From Hofstenia miamia (taxonomy: Eukaryota > Xenacoelomorpha > Acoela), in the NCBI GenBank assembly GCA_004352715.1, contig SCFE01000039.1, positions 964,770 through 1,028,769 of the forward strand: a DNA stretch of 64,000 nt, given 5' to 3'. The number at the start of each line of letters is the position of its first letter. Positions within the stretch are counted from its first letter, which is position 1. Position numbers and translations under genes: made by a program. Under the pieces are notes generated by a model. The model was given only the letters and a program-made list of their open reading frames with translations. It did no database searches and was not told where the DNA came from. Below are positions 1 to 11,859 of this stretch, piece by piece.

Positions 1-3000
1 AGTTTTCCGTTTTTTAACAAAAACAACTGAACGAACCACAATTAAAATAAAAAGTATTAAGAGTTGGAACTAAATCATATTTTTTTTCTAATTTTTTCCT
101 ATAAATTTATGTATCCCATTAGCTTTATCGTTTGTACGAGTGTTAAACGTGATTAATGATTCTGTTGATCCAGAAATATTATTTGGATTTTGCAAACCCT
201 GTGTCGAAAAATCAAGAAATGTGATGATGATCATGATGACAAACAAGGTCTATGGGGACGCATTTTACTAAAATACTATCATGTTAGATTCACCGCATTT
301 TCGGAAAATGATAAGCCTTCTCCGTCGTAGATCACATTAAGACTTTCGTTAGTACGACGTGAAGTTGAAGAACAGCATGATTTGATTAGAGTACTAATAG
401 GGTCTGCATTTTTACTATAGACATAACGCACGCGTACCCTACCCGACTTGTCTTTTATCCAACCCCGAATTCGGTCTTGAAATGAGAACTCTGGTATGTA
501 CTTTCAAATTTTTATTATTTCTACAATGTATTGTTAATGTCAGTTTAATTGTAGTGTTTATTCTTACATTAACAAGACTAGACTTAAATACTTATGTTAT
601 GATAGTTATTTGCTAAAATGAAGCGAGTGGGGAAGACTGGAATTCAAACCACCCCGAAACAAAACTATTGATCCGAACCAGAAATTGGAACAGATATGAT
701 AACTTTGTTATTGATTATAAACATAACCGCAATTGCCATTGCATCTTTTTTTGAACACGTTGAATCTTGTTTCTCAGTTATTTTTCATTAAGCATTTTGG
801 TTCTTTTGAATATTTGAATATCTTTAACTGTTTCTAGACTGTAAGATCTCTGCGTTGATATTTTTGAAATGTCTAGTTTTTGTTCACAAAATTTTTAAAA
901 TATTTTTTAGTTTTACTGATGTCTATGAGCAGCTTGCTGCCAAATGATAACTTGATTTGGCTAGAGATCTGCATTTTTGTTATTAAATGTTAAAATTTTC
1001 TACGGAAACTACTAAGTCGTCTGTTTCGCAATGGTCATTGTAGGAAATCATTTTTAGTGTTTTAACGTATTATATTTAATTTGACACCAACAGGTTCGGC
1101 ATTTGCCAGGTTATTTAAATTGTATACTTGGAGGAAATTTTTATATGCAAGCTGTACGAATTGTTAAATTTAAAAATACAATTTCATTTGAATTATTAAA
1201 CAGATTTTTTTGAAGTTTCGAATCATAAGATTCTTCTAAAGAGCACGGGCTGTGTGCATGAAATTTCAGCACTCAGCTATTAACATAATGCTTCAAAAAT
1301 GTTTAATCATAAAGCGTATGAATTGATTAACTACTGTTTCAATTCAATTAATCAAGTGTGATTCTTTTGGATGTCATGACGTACGTGCTATTACTAAATG
1401 AGAGACATGTCATTGAGATGTATGATGTCTCATCTCTGGAAGCAATATAGTCTCAATGTATAAAGTTGGTAATAAGTTTTAATACAAAAATGTGATTCCA
1501 CTGTTAATTGAAGATGTCCTTATTTTTAGCTGTGAAATTCTTATAATGTTAATAAGTCGCCGTATTGCTTCATTACTTATTTAAGAGTGGTTCCAGTCAC
1601 TGACTTTTTAATGCTCTTTTCCTTATGGTGATATTAAATTTGTATTTGTCTTTTTTCGACAACATATTAAATTTATTTTATTAGTAAAATGCCAATATTT
1701 CTTCTCTCTTTAATGTTTAATTGATGCGCATAGCTTCTTATCAATTGATTCCAGTATTTCCGCTTGCTTGCGTATTTGCGCAATTTCTTTCAACTTCGTA
1801 ATTAATTTGCGAGACTCCCGAAATTGATGAAAGCTAGTCCACATTTATTATTACCTTGGTTTGTATTTCTGCTCCGCCTTATTTTATACGACGAGCTTGA
1901 AACAATGTACGTTATTTATACCAGTTCAATTTTGAGATTTGATTCTTCGCCCTTATATCAGTTTTGGGATCCACATTTTTATAAACATTTAAAAAAATTT
2001 AAGGGTTACCATAAAAAATATTTTGTATTTATAATTAGTAACGGATATTATATAATTTTTATACATGTGATTTTTTATAGGGTTATTATCAGAAATTTCT
2101 GTTGTTTCTGATATGAACTGATATTTGTTTTTAAAACAATCTAACCTAGTTGAAGTTTACATTTAAATATTTGCTCAATTACTAAAGTTTTCGATTCATG
2201 ATTTGAAATAGACGTTTTTTATATCTAAACAAAGCCAGTGGGCATTTTTTAGCAATACAGAATTTTTTGTATAAAATTTTTAAAAGGAATTATTTGAATG
2301 GTCTATTTTCAAAGAAAAACAAAATTAATAATTATATTTTGTGTATTAACAGTCATTGTTTATGATTCTGAAATATGATTTTGAATCGAATGTGTTTAGT
2401 TTGGAGTTTTATATCCTAAGATTCAAAGATATTTATATTGCTTTGAAGAGAGTAAAAAATACTTGTTTCTAATTTTTAAATAAGAATATTTGTTCTCCAT
2501 TTTATTTTGATTAGATGATGTTTAGTGTTAATTTTAAGCAACGTTAATCGTCTCTAAAACGTTTTATTTTTGCAATTCACAGTGCACACCTACGGCGCAT
2601 CCCTCATTTTTTAGAAAAGATTCTCCACCCTCCTTCTAAACAAACTAATGTCTTGGCGTTGAGAGTAATTAACACAAGGTCTTTGGAATTTCTCTTTGAA
2701 TGCCAACCGCGCCTCTTTAAATTTAACTTCTGCCTTCGCATTCCCATTAGACCATTTTCAATTAAAAATAACTAAGGTTTGTTAGCAATATTGAAATGCT
2801 ATACAAATCACTAATTCAAAAAACACAACACGCTTCATTTTAAATAAAACTAACAAAGTGTATCGCTTTTATGCAGCCTTTTTCTCTCTTTAGCACAATA
2901 TAACTAAGATTGTCATCTACTAAAGAGGAAGATCTTCCTAAGGTAAAGATTGTTCTAGAAACGCACCAATTAGCCTACAAAGGTTTACTATAGTATGTTG

Positions 3001-5112
3001 CAAGTAAATCATCTAAATCATGAAATATAGCCATCATATGCAGTTTTGTTATCATTTGGTCAGTAACTCGCTAAAGCTGATCATTCATAAAAAACTATAT
3101 CATTATATACATATTAATTTTTTAAATAATTATGAAATTCGTCATAAATTTTAGGGATTTAAAGTCTTTCCCAAAGACTAACTAACCGATGGGTCAAAGC
3201 AGGACATTACCATCTTACGTATCGCCCTATGATGTATTGTGCTGTTGAACTTCATAGCTGATATCTTACTGTCAATGTCTTTTATAAAAAATGTGAGAGT
3301 ATTTAAATTTGAGGGATTTGTAGAATGCTATAAAAATAAATGATTTTTGCGTTATATATAATTAGCTAGGGCAAGTATAAGTTAATAAGTAAAAATTTAT
3401 GTTAATGATCAGATTTCGGTGAAAACCACCAAGAAGAGTTTAAACTACTACAGTAGGTTTATTAACGAAGTTAATCTAGTTAAAATATCAGGTAGTCACA
3501 ATTTTCAAATTTTATGAAAACAACTAATGCTTCCGTTAACACTAAGAATAGCAGATCGTAACCTTCTATGAATAATTTTAAGAAGGTATCAATCAAATTT
3601 TCCTACATCTAAATATCTTTTATTTATGAACTGCTAGCAAAAATTTACTTGTTAAAAAAGTTTTTATATCACTAGCCATGTTTTCAGAAAAACTGAAACT
3701 TCGATTAACGAGTAATATTCACTTATTTAAATATTTTTAATTTTGTTTTTGCCTATTGTCTGTTATTGGATGCCATATATTTTTGTAGCTGTAAAGATTT
3801 TATCTGATTAGACTATGTTTATATAGGTACTATAAAGTTAAAATATTGTTTTGGGTTAAATGGAAAAGTGCCCTAGTAATTACACATTACTACATGCTCT
3901 GTGCTATTAATTGGAAGTGTGATGTCACGAACACAAATTTTACGTTACACTTTTCTACTGAATTGCTGTAGCTTTGAATAAATTACAGATACCTTGTAGA
4001 AGTTCCCATGGAGATTCCACGATTTCTAAATTTTATTATCACATTCTAGGTTAATTTATTACGCTCTATGAGTGCTGTGCAGACTGTGTCAAGATTTATT
4101 AAGCGACCGTTGTTTTTCCTTTTTCAAGAATCATGAATGTTTTTATCTGACTTTATTACATGTTATTATTAGTTTTCTAGATATCTAACATTTTAAATAT
4201 TAAATTTTTATTAGTTTTGCTTTAAGAGGACTAAAGCATATGAATATGGGCATATGCACATTAAATTCACAACTAGTTTGCCTAAAATTATCTCGTTTGT
4301 GCTCCAGTGTTAAATGATTCCCAAGTCAAATGTTATCAGTATTTAAATCTGAAGATATTTAATGAAGCTTATTTGATTTTAAGTTGGAATTTTTTTAATA
4401 GTTCTGGAGTTATGCTGTACAAGAACTTTTCAAGTTTAGGAATAACTATGGAAATGTACTCAATCCTTCCCATTTAGTATCAATTTTTAGAAATTGAGTT
4501 GGAAATCAAGTGAACTCAATCATTTATTACCATAAATGTTAAAAGTGGCTGATATTGTTAATAAAAACAACTTTTTTCGAATATTATTTTCATTACTACG
4601 TTATTTATTATGAATATTGACAATGACGACGAAGACATGTTCTTACATCAAACTGCCCATTATTCATAAATATTCATGCCTAAAGTAACAATTTTCGCGA
4701 ATTTAAATGTCGAATGTGGGTAACTGTCAATTTCAAATTTGAAAGTTGTAACATTATTAATAATTAATGAGTGTGTTTTAAATTAACTGCTGTGGGTCGA
4801 TAATTGCTTAAATTTACGTGTTCCATGTCACACCAATACTAAATCTTTATTTTACCTATTATATATATGACGACCGATCTGACCATTTTACAGTAATTTC
4901 AAATAATTTAGGTAATTTATAATTAACGATTTTACACCAATTCCGAATTAATCTTCAATATTGTAGAATTTTTTGTTTTCAACTAGAATTCCTAACTCTC
5001 ATAATTTTTTATCTTTTCCTAAAACGTATCATTTTTGTTTTGAAAATCAAATGCAACGTTTGAATGACTGGTAATTCTTTGATTTGGTTATTTGAACAAG
5101 TTCCACGGATTC
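1..5112. other. AT-rich stretch without a recognised gene
   Basis: I see no ORF with protein-like composition and no recognisable domain on either strand. The only ORF approaching 100 codons (1824-2111, plus) is rich in Phe, Tyr, Ile and Leu, as expected from AT-rich random sequence. A somewhat less AT-rich patch at about 2580-2760 shows no open frame I recognise. Single exons shorter than about 100 bases could be missed here. Confidence 0.5.
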
Positions 5113-5268
5113 GCTAGGTGTTATAATCACCTCGTATTAGATNNNNNNNNNNNNNNNNNNNNNNNNNNNNNNNNNNNNNNNNNNNNNNNNNNNNNNNNNN
5201 NNNNNNNNNNNNNNNNNNNNNNNNNNNNNNNNNNNNNNGCTAGGTGTTATAATCACCTCGTATTAGAT
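5113..5268. repeat. Assembly gap flanked by an exact 30-base duplication
   Basis: A run of N at 5143-5238 is bracketed by the same 30 bases, at 5113-5142 and 5239-5268. A perfect copy on both sides of an unresolved gap is the usual mark of an assembly that failed to merge overlapping contig ends. The gap is therefore probably artificial and the true sequence may contain this segment once. The ORF running through it is not real. Confidence 0.85.
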
Positions 5269-6410
5269 ATCGCCGATCCTTGATTATGTTTTTTCTTCGA
5301 AGTTAACACTTTGTATTCTATTTATGAATACTAAATATAATAGAAGAATCACATACTGAAAATGAATGTGGAAATTTTATTTTTTAAGACCACAAAACTC
5401 CTAGGATTTTATTTTCACCTTCCTTTATTATCACATAGTACCAAGTAATGCAATTTTCTAAGTTATATTAAGCGTTAGAATAAAATATTAAAGCATTACG
5501 TGTAAAAAGTACGCTACAATATATTGAGGCTTTACATTGACTTCGATAGATTATGAAAAAATTTCCTCAATTTTCATTATCAATTCGTGCAATTTGATTC
5601 CATCTAATCAAATACAATCAAACCTTTTTTTTGCAAATGTTGTATCTCACATGAGCTTAGAGAAACCTTCGATAGAAAGGGTTATTTTTAAAATTACTTG
5701 TTTAAATTTAGATTATTTTACAAAGTCATTATTGAAAAAAATGTAAATTTGGTTCTTATTATGGAAATGGATGCTTACAAATGATTATTTTAGTTGTTTT
5801 TCACTTGATTTAATCAACTAAAATTGGTATTTTAGTTAGTAATCCATTATATTTTCATTTTCTTGCTGCAAATTTAGTCATGAGTGTAAGAAAATGCTCT
5901 AAAATGCATCACACCTTTAGAAAAGCGCCATTTGTAGTGAAAATGTCACATTTTTCAGGATTTCTAGTCTGAAATGATAAGAATTATTTGGTATTTATAA
6001 ATATTTATTAGATACGTGATCTCTCACTTGAACCCGTAACTGTTTTGTTCAAACACTATTTTACGCTTGTTGCAAATGAATATGACTAGAATAGTCTTTT
6101 GAAGCATACCCAAGTTTAAAAAATATTTTTCTTGCAGCTTTACTCTTCAAATTTTCAGGTGGTTGCAGATCATTAGCGTTGACGGTTACGGTAGTTGGTT
6201 CTTGAAATACAGTGTTATACCTGAGCAAGGTAAGCAGTTGTCACAACTGGCATGCCTATCGATTACAACTAACGATCACCTTTCAAATGAGCCGCCTGTA
6301 ACGGCTTGGCCACTGCACATGCAATTAGGTCTCTTGTGCCAGAATCATTGTAGTGCAATGAGGTATTGCATTGAGTAGCATGATAGCCTACCACACGCGG
6401 TGCGTCTACC
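5269..6410. other. Non-coding stretch, possibly the 5' untranslated region of the next gene
   Basis: No convincing coding region. The segment from about 6160 to 6410 is less AT-rich than its surroundings and contains a donor-like AAG|GTAAGC at 6230. It leads directly into the ATG at 6411, so part of it may be an untranslated first exon. An open frame at 6163-6378 resembles no family I know. Confidence 0.35.
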
Positions 6411-6630
6411 ATGGTAAGTGCTCTACTAATTATGTCCACTCATCTATGTGTAAATATGTACTTAATCTCATTTACCATCTGTCTTTTATACAAAATGTCA
6501 TTTTTCATTGTCTAAAAAATGATTTTGTGATATGCATTTTTTTAGAGTAAAGGTTCTCCTCCAAATTTAATACGACCGAACATTCCAACGGCTGTTGTTT
6601 GTAGTGGAGGAAATTCTTCTACATCTGCAG
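6411..6630 (+). CDS. Possible start of an unknown two-exon (or longer) gene
   Basis: The exon edges suggest a gene start. At 6411-6413 an ATG in good context (ACCATGG) is followed directly by a strong donor (GTAAGTG). At 6544-6545 a T-rich tract ends in AG, and the next exon, 6546-6630, is open in the matching phase. It encodes 28 residues beginning SKGSPPNLIRPNIPTAVV and ending GGNSSTSA, with proline- and serine-rich composition unlike random AT-rich DNA. It ends in phase 1 at CAG|GTTAGA. The intron would fall exactly after the initiator codon. Downstream exons are uncertain; an open frame entering at about 6896 keeps the phase and adds a hydrophobic stretch, but its acceptor is weak. I do not recognise the protein. 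Confidence 0.35.
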
Positions 6631-7964
6631 GTTAGAGCCACCAAATGATACATGTAGAAAAGCTATAAATAAGTAAGCATGCATATAATGCATTCTTTAA
6701 ACTTAGTCCTCCTTGGTGCTAAACCTAACGGTCAATTTAGCATTATTTACAGGAATGTAGCTAGGGCAGTCATTCCATTATCATTCACCCTTTTAAATTC
6801 ATGAGTGAAAGCTTCCTGAATTATTTTTATTTCCACTAAATATGATGAATTTTTAAATATACATGCATTTACATTGCATATTAATGTTATATGTAGCTTT
6901 AGTTATATTAACGTTAAGCATTATTTTTCTAAATATATACTTTGTCTTCCCTGTTAAAAAAATGGCTACGTCCTCAATTGCTGATGTGGTTTTTGTACAA
7001 GATTATGATGATCATTCGCAGAATTACTTAGGCTTTCGCAATTATAGTGTCTTCACCTTTATACATTATCTAGAACATAAATATTTGAAATCAGAAATAT
7101 TTTATTTAAATTGTTTAAATAGTGATCAAATTTTTTAAATAGCAACGTGGTAAGTTATATGTCTATATTATAACGATGAACACAGGTTTCACTTAAATCC
7201 ATAAAAGAACTTTAGTTGAGGTTTGTAAAAAATTTCAAATTTGTAAATACTATTCCATTATAATTAGGTTATTGTGATATGTTTAATTGAATTTTATCTT
7301 CAAAAATGATCAAAAATTAATGCAGTTGAGAACTACATCAGAATAATTTCTTGGTTTAACCAAGCATTCAAGTGCCACCGATTGGAAGTATTTTTTGAAA
7401 AGTAGTGAGGAATTTTGCATTTTTATTAGTTAAAATCGCTTTGAAGGTCAGTGAATGATAGTTTTGCATTAAAATCATTCCTCTGAAATTTGCAATGTTT
7501 TTTTAAAGTTGATAGCATAGATGTGAATATTGTCAATGCATCGGGTTTGAGAGACTAAGCACGAATTTTACAATACAGTTTGTCAATGGCTGACTAGACT
7601 ATGTACATTCCTCAGGTTATGCATAATACAGTCTTCTTTGGTAATATGCCCTTAAAAACCGATATGTTTGAGAACGGAAGCGTTTGGAGACTAAGGTATG
7701 ATTGTATATGGTTATGGCGAAGTGAGTATTTAATGGTTTGATTCATTAATTTGTAGCGACTACTTTGAGAAATCATAAGTTTTTCGGTGATATTGTTTAG
7801 ATTTAGGTAACATCTATATGCCTGAAAGACTAAACCCTTGGGATTGTAAATGCATATTCTTGAATAAAAAGGCCTTTTTATATTTATATTTAAATGCTAG
7901 AAATAATTTTATAATCATATAATAATGAAGTATTTGTTTTGTTTTTAAAATTTAATGAGATGCT

Positions 7965-8001
<37 letters not shown>

Positions 8002-8930
8002 TATATATATATAAATATAAAATAACCTCGAATGTCAAGTGCTCTTGGCGGTAGATTGTAGCAAGTCGTGTCACCATAGAGTTGATCATAATTTGCTTGA
8101 GAAGGCCTTATTCATTTCAAAGGTTCACATCTAATTTCTTCATAACTTAAAGTAATTATGGAGTTTAAACTCAGTCTGCTGTACAACTTATACTAATTAA
8201 TACACAGAATAGCGGTTATTTTATAATAAGCATCCTAAGTGATTATATTCTTGCATACTTCACAGCCAGAAGTTCTCATTTTGAAAACTATCTAAGTCGT
8301 CAATTGCAAGATTTCAGTTGTCTTCATAAACATTAGTGTAATCATTGTTAATATTGCTCAATTTTCAATATTGCTTGTTAAGCATCCATATTCAAACTCT
8401 GTTGAACAAGATTTTTTGAATTTTAAATCGTTTCAATGGCAGATTCCGTTTTCAAATTATCTCCTTATCCATCTTGATTCTTGATTTTTTTAGTGCGAAG
8501 CATTCATTTCACAAAATACATGTAGACGTTCTTACAATTTTATATAGGATTTTTTTCTAATTTTTTGATTAATATGAATTTCATTATAGTAAATATTTCG
8601 TATTTCAAAATTGAGAAACTATCAAATCTGCATTGTCATGTAACCCACTTTATTTCTCATATACATATCACATAAATAACCTCAATTATTTATTACTATC
8701 GCTACATTGGTATTTGGATATATACGACCTGGTAATATTAACTTAAAATGCTAAGCATAGCTTAAGTCCTAAGGAATTCCAAAAAAATTGTAAAGTTAAA
8801 TTTTTTAAATTACATATTGCCCAATGAATTTCTGGTTAAATATAATAATATAAGTTATTTATAAAGGACATCATATTTTATTTTGTAACAGTTAACACTT
8901 GAAGCCTTTATGGTATTAATTAATAACATT
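6631..8930. other. AT-rich stretch with one weak exon candidate
   Basis: No firm gene. A 91-codon plus-strand ORF at 6863-7138 has a hydrophobic N-terminal stretch followed by a more polar part (MATSSIADVVFVQDYDD), but AT-rich DNA produces such ORFs easily. A possible exon at 7615-7694 sits between CTCAG and AG|GTATGA and reads VMHNTVFFGNMPLKTDMFEN in phase 0. That does not join directly in phase to the exon ending at 6630. Both are speculative. Confidence 0.3.
7968..8010. repeat. (TA)n microsatellite
   Basis: An almost uninterrupted TA dinucleotide tract broken by two TAAA interruptions. One of about a dozen such tracts in the window. Confidence 0.95.
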
Positions 8931-9416
8931 TATAGATTCTCTAGCAACTCAGCATTCGTTTACGTATTAACATTGCATAGGCCAATTACTAATTCTTCGA
9001 GTTGGCGAACATTTTTATAGTTTTATTTTGATATTCGCCGCATTCAGTTTCATTGGCCAAATGATATGATATGAACAATCTATAACTATAAAATTGAATT
9101 GTCGTCTGTATGTGCGCTATGCACGCCTAAACTACTGGGCGGATTGTCACCAAACTTTGCATGGTGACNNNNNNNNNNNNNNNNNNNNNNNNNNNNNNNN
9201 NNNNNNNNNNNNNNNNNNNNNNNNNNNNNNNNNNNNNNNNNNNNNNNNNNNNNNNNNNNNNNNNNNNTATAGATTCTCTAGCAACTCAGCATTCGTTTAC
9301 GTATTAACATTGCATAGGCCAATTACTAATTCTTCGAGTTGGCGAACATTTTTATAGTTTTATTTTGATATTCGCCGCATTCAGTTTCATTGGCCAAATG
9401 CTATGATATGAACAAT
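8931..9416. repeat. Assembly gap between two copies of a 149-base segment
   Basis: A run of N at 9169-9267 follows one copy of a 149-base segment (8931-9079) and precedes a second copy (9268-9416). The copies differ by a single visible base (ccaaatgAtat versus ccaaatgCtat). Near-identical flanks beside a gap suggest a false duplication from haplotypes or unmerged contigs. Between copy 1 and the gap, at 9093-9168, lies a less AT-rich piece with the words TATGCACGCCTAAAC and CCAAACTTTGCATGGTGAC. I regard this as typical of an interspersed repeat in animal genomes, but I cannot name its family. Confidence 0.75.
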
Positions 9417-11461
9417 TACTTATAATTATCATTGATTTTATCGCCTAACGCATTTGTATAGTGGTTGCATCGAGTAAAAAATGTATTTATTCATTTGCAT
9501 CAAAGGGGGATAATTCATTTAAATTAGTTCCCGGCGATATCGAAAATCGACTTTCAAAATAATTGATCGAAAATAGAAATTTCGATTTCGTTTTAAAAAT
9601 TCGAATTTCCCTGCTAATTCAAAGCTCTCATGCCAAGGAATTGGCAATATTGATTGAGAATAAAGTTTATTTGCTTAAAGATGCTTTATTTTTATTGTTT
9701 TTCAGCGTGGTTTACTAGGTGGAAAAATCGAGAAATTGATTAGGTGACAAATGCATCGCAAAACGATCGAACGAGGAAATGTTAATATCTTCTGCACTAA
9801 TGTAAATGTTCCTTTTATAAAATGTCTAAGATTGCAAAAGGATTTTTGTACAAGTTTAGCGTTTATTCATGTTTAATGTTCAGGCTACAAGATCTCTTGA
9901 CATGGCAATATATTCACTTTACTTAAATGTTGTAGGTTAGACCCTAACACTGAATTTTTCTTAAATATACATAGATTTGAATTGTGGTTATTCTCCATCA
10001 CACAGTAGGTGTAAATAAAGGATAATTTCAAACTAACTTAGTTTATATTATATTTTGTCTGTTTTTCTATTTTTATTTGCTTAAAGTGGTTATTTATCAA
10101 AAACAGTAATGTAGGAGATATCACATAGTTTCTTTGTTTTGCAAGTAGTTGCGGCGAAATCACCCTTAATAAAATGTATAGGGGTTTTTCCGTCAATGTT
10201 AGGCATTAGCTGTCATGATTAGTGTCACTCCTTTTTAAGAATTTGTTTCCTATTGTAGCGCTTTCATTAATTATGTATTAATTATTGCTAATTGCTAGTT
10301 TATGACACCATTTGCAACCATTCACTCTGTCAGTTTACTCATAATAAATAATATTTTCCCGTTGACGACTCCATCATAAAGTTAATTGTTTACTAGCGCA
10401 CCGTGAAATTAGATTTTACCAACTCATTATCCAAGTAGCATACTTGCTAAATCATTGTAATTTTCAGTGTGGTTTGTTTAGAATTAAGTAATTGCAATAA
10501 TCGAAAAAGCATTTATTTGTTCATCGCCGTTGATTGATTTCTTTTAATTTCGCCTTTCCATTAATTTATTTTCATCTTCTGCAAATAATGAAGTAGGCAT
10601 GTTTGTAGGATATAGTAAACGTTCTCAAACTACATTTCCCTCGTTTTTCTTTGCGTAGAAAGCTAACAATAGTTTTTGGTTAAGTATCACAAAAGTTTTT
10701 TCAAAAGTTATTCTTTACATGCTCAGACTCAGAGTTTTATTATTTTCACAAAATCAACTATAATAATGTGCATTATAAAATAAATATATCATTAAATTTT
10801 ACGTATGACAGACGCCACAAATTCAAAAAGAATTAAACAATATGCAAGTTAAACTTATTTTCCTTTTTTTATAAATTTGTTGCCATTTTTTCAAGTTTCT
10901 ATGCGAATGCAATAATGACGTTCACGATCATGGTGATAAGCATCCTCATGATGGCGAGCATCACAAAGCGCATCCTCATGACCACCCTGTCATCATTGAT
11001 TATGAAAACTGTGAAAACTTTATTTTATTGGAAAATTTTATTCCTTTTTATAACCAAGAAAATAAATTGAGTTAAATTACAACAAATTCTTTCAAAAGTC
11101 TCCTTAAATCTATAAGTATATGTTGTGATTTCTGCTCTAAAATAGCCCAGTCTGCTACCATTTCTGATTAATATTTTTGGAATTCTTAGCATTATAAATA
11201 TTAAATATGATTAAAAATGTTGAAAATATCAATTAACGCAAACACTAACCCATTTCAGAGCGCTTCGGTTTGGTAAACATAATCACGAATCGAGGAAGCA
11301 AGGAATACATTTCGAGCTTTTTATTCATATTTCTGTTTGTAGGGGGTAGGAACTGCCGAGGTATCTTGAAGGACAGAAACGTTATGAAGGGACCGAAGTA
11401 AAATTGAAAAATGGTACTATTCTCTTGACATTGGAATTAGGTGTTTCAATTTAGCCTTTAA
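9417..11461. other. AT-rich stretch, no firm gene
   Basis: Nothing firm apart from the histidine-rich ORF listed separately at 10896-11075. A possible mini-exon at about 9704-9744 follows a strong pyrimidine-rich acceptor (TTTTTCAG), but it is only 41 bases and cannot be confirmed. The segment around 9530-9610 is rich in TCGAAA and ATCGA words and may be the end of a decayed DNA transposon. Confidence 0.35.
10896..11075 (+). CDS. Possible terminal exon encoding a histidine-rich tail
   Basis: An open frame of 59 codons and a stop follows a T-rich acceptor (CCATTTTTTCAAG). Its first half is strongly His/Asp-rich, with HDHGDKHPHDGEHH followed by HPHDHP, and its second half is acidic and hydrophobic (VIIDYENCENF). 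The His codons arise from a short internal repeat of GCATCCTCATGA-like words, so the composition could come from a small repeat rather than selection. There is no upstream exon I can link to it. Metal binding would be a guess from composition alone. Confidence 0.2.
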   Translation, partial: FLCECNNDVHDHGDKHPHDGEHHKAHPHDHPVIIDYENCENFILLENFIPFYNQENKLS

Positions 11462-11859
11462 CCTTAGGCAGCCCGGGAATTTTTGAAAATTTTTCATGAT
11501 CTTATTAAAAATTTTAAACACTTATACCTCAAAAAATATTAACATTATGCTCAATCTAAAAACATTTGCTAGAGGACAGCCTCCTTGTTAATTTTCGCTC
11601 TTAATCCACGAGTCCACTTTGTACTATCGAGGCGTGTCGTTGCGCGAATTCTCCGATCACAGGGGCCTTCAGCCCCGCTACTTCTGAATTGCGCACTGCA
11701 AGGCTCAATGGTTTTGGGATATCTTTGCATATATCGAGAAACAGTCAAAGACCTGCCCATACCTCATGATTCTCAAATTTGTTAATAGGCTTGGAGAACA
11801 TTCTTTGTAAATGTGGAAAAACGGTTTGTGCTTTAAGATGGACGCCAGGCGGTTTAAGG
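11462..11859 (+). mobile_element. piggyBac-like MITE with TTAA target site (copy A)
   Basis: The left end reads TTAA then CCTTAGGCAGCCCGGG. The right end reads CCAGGCGGTTTAAGG then TAAC, a degraded TTAA. The ends are inverted repeats of each other and match the second copy at 43209-43713, where both TTAA sites are intact. There is no transposase, so this is a non-autonomous element of about 400 bases. TTAA duplication is the hallmark of the piggyBac superfamily; that assignment rests on the target site only. The middle is unusually GC-rich and contains a perfect 5-bp hairpin (GGGGC-CTTCA-GCCCC) enclosed by GCGCGAATTC and GAATTGCGC. This segment has no counterpart in copy B. Open frames on both strands here are by-products of the element. 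Confidence 0.75.

Noticed and set aside
11569-11785. Overlapping ORFs of 63 and 66 codons on opposite strands with unusual composition
   Set aside because: They lie inside a TTAA MITE; the composition reflects its GC-rich hairpin segment, not a gene.
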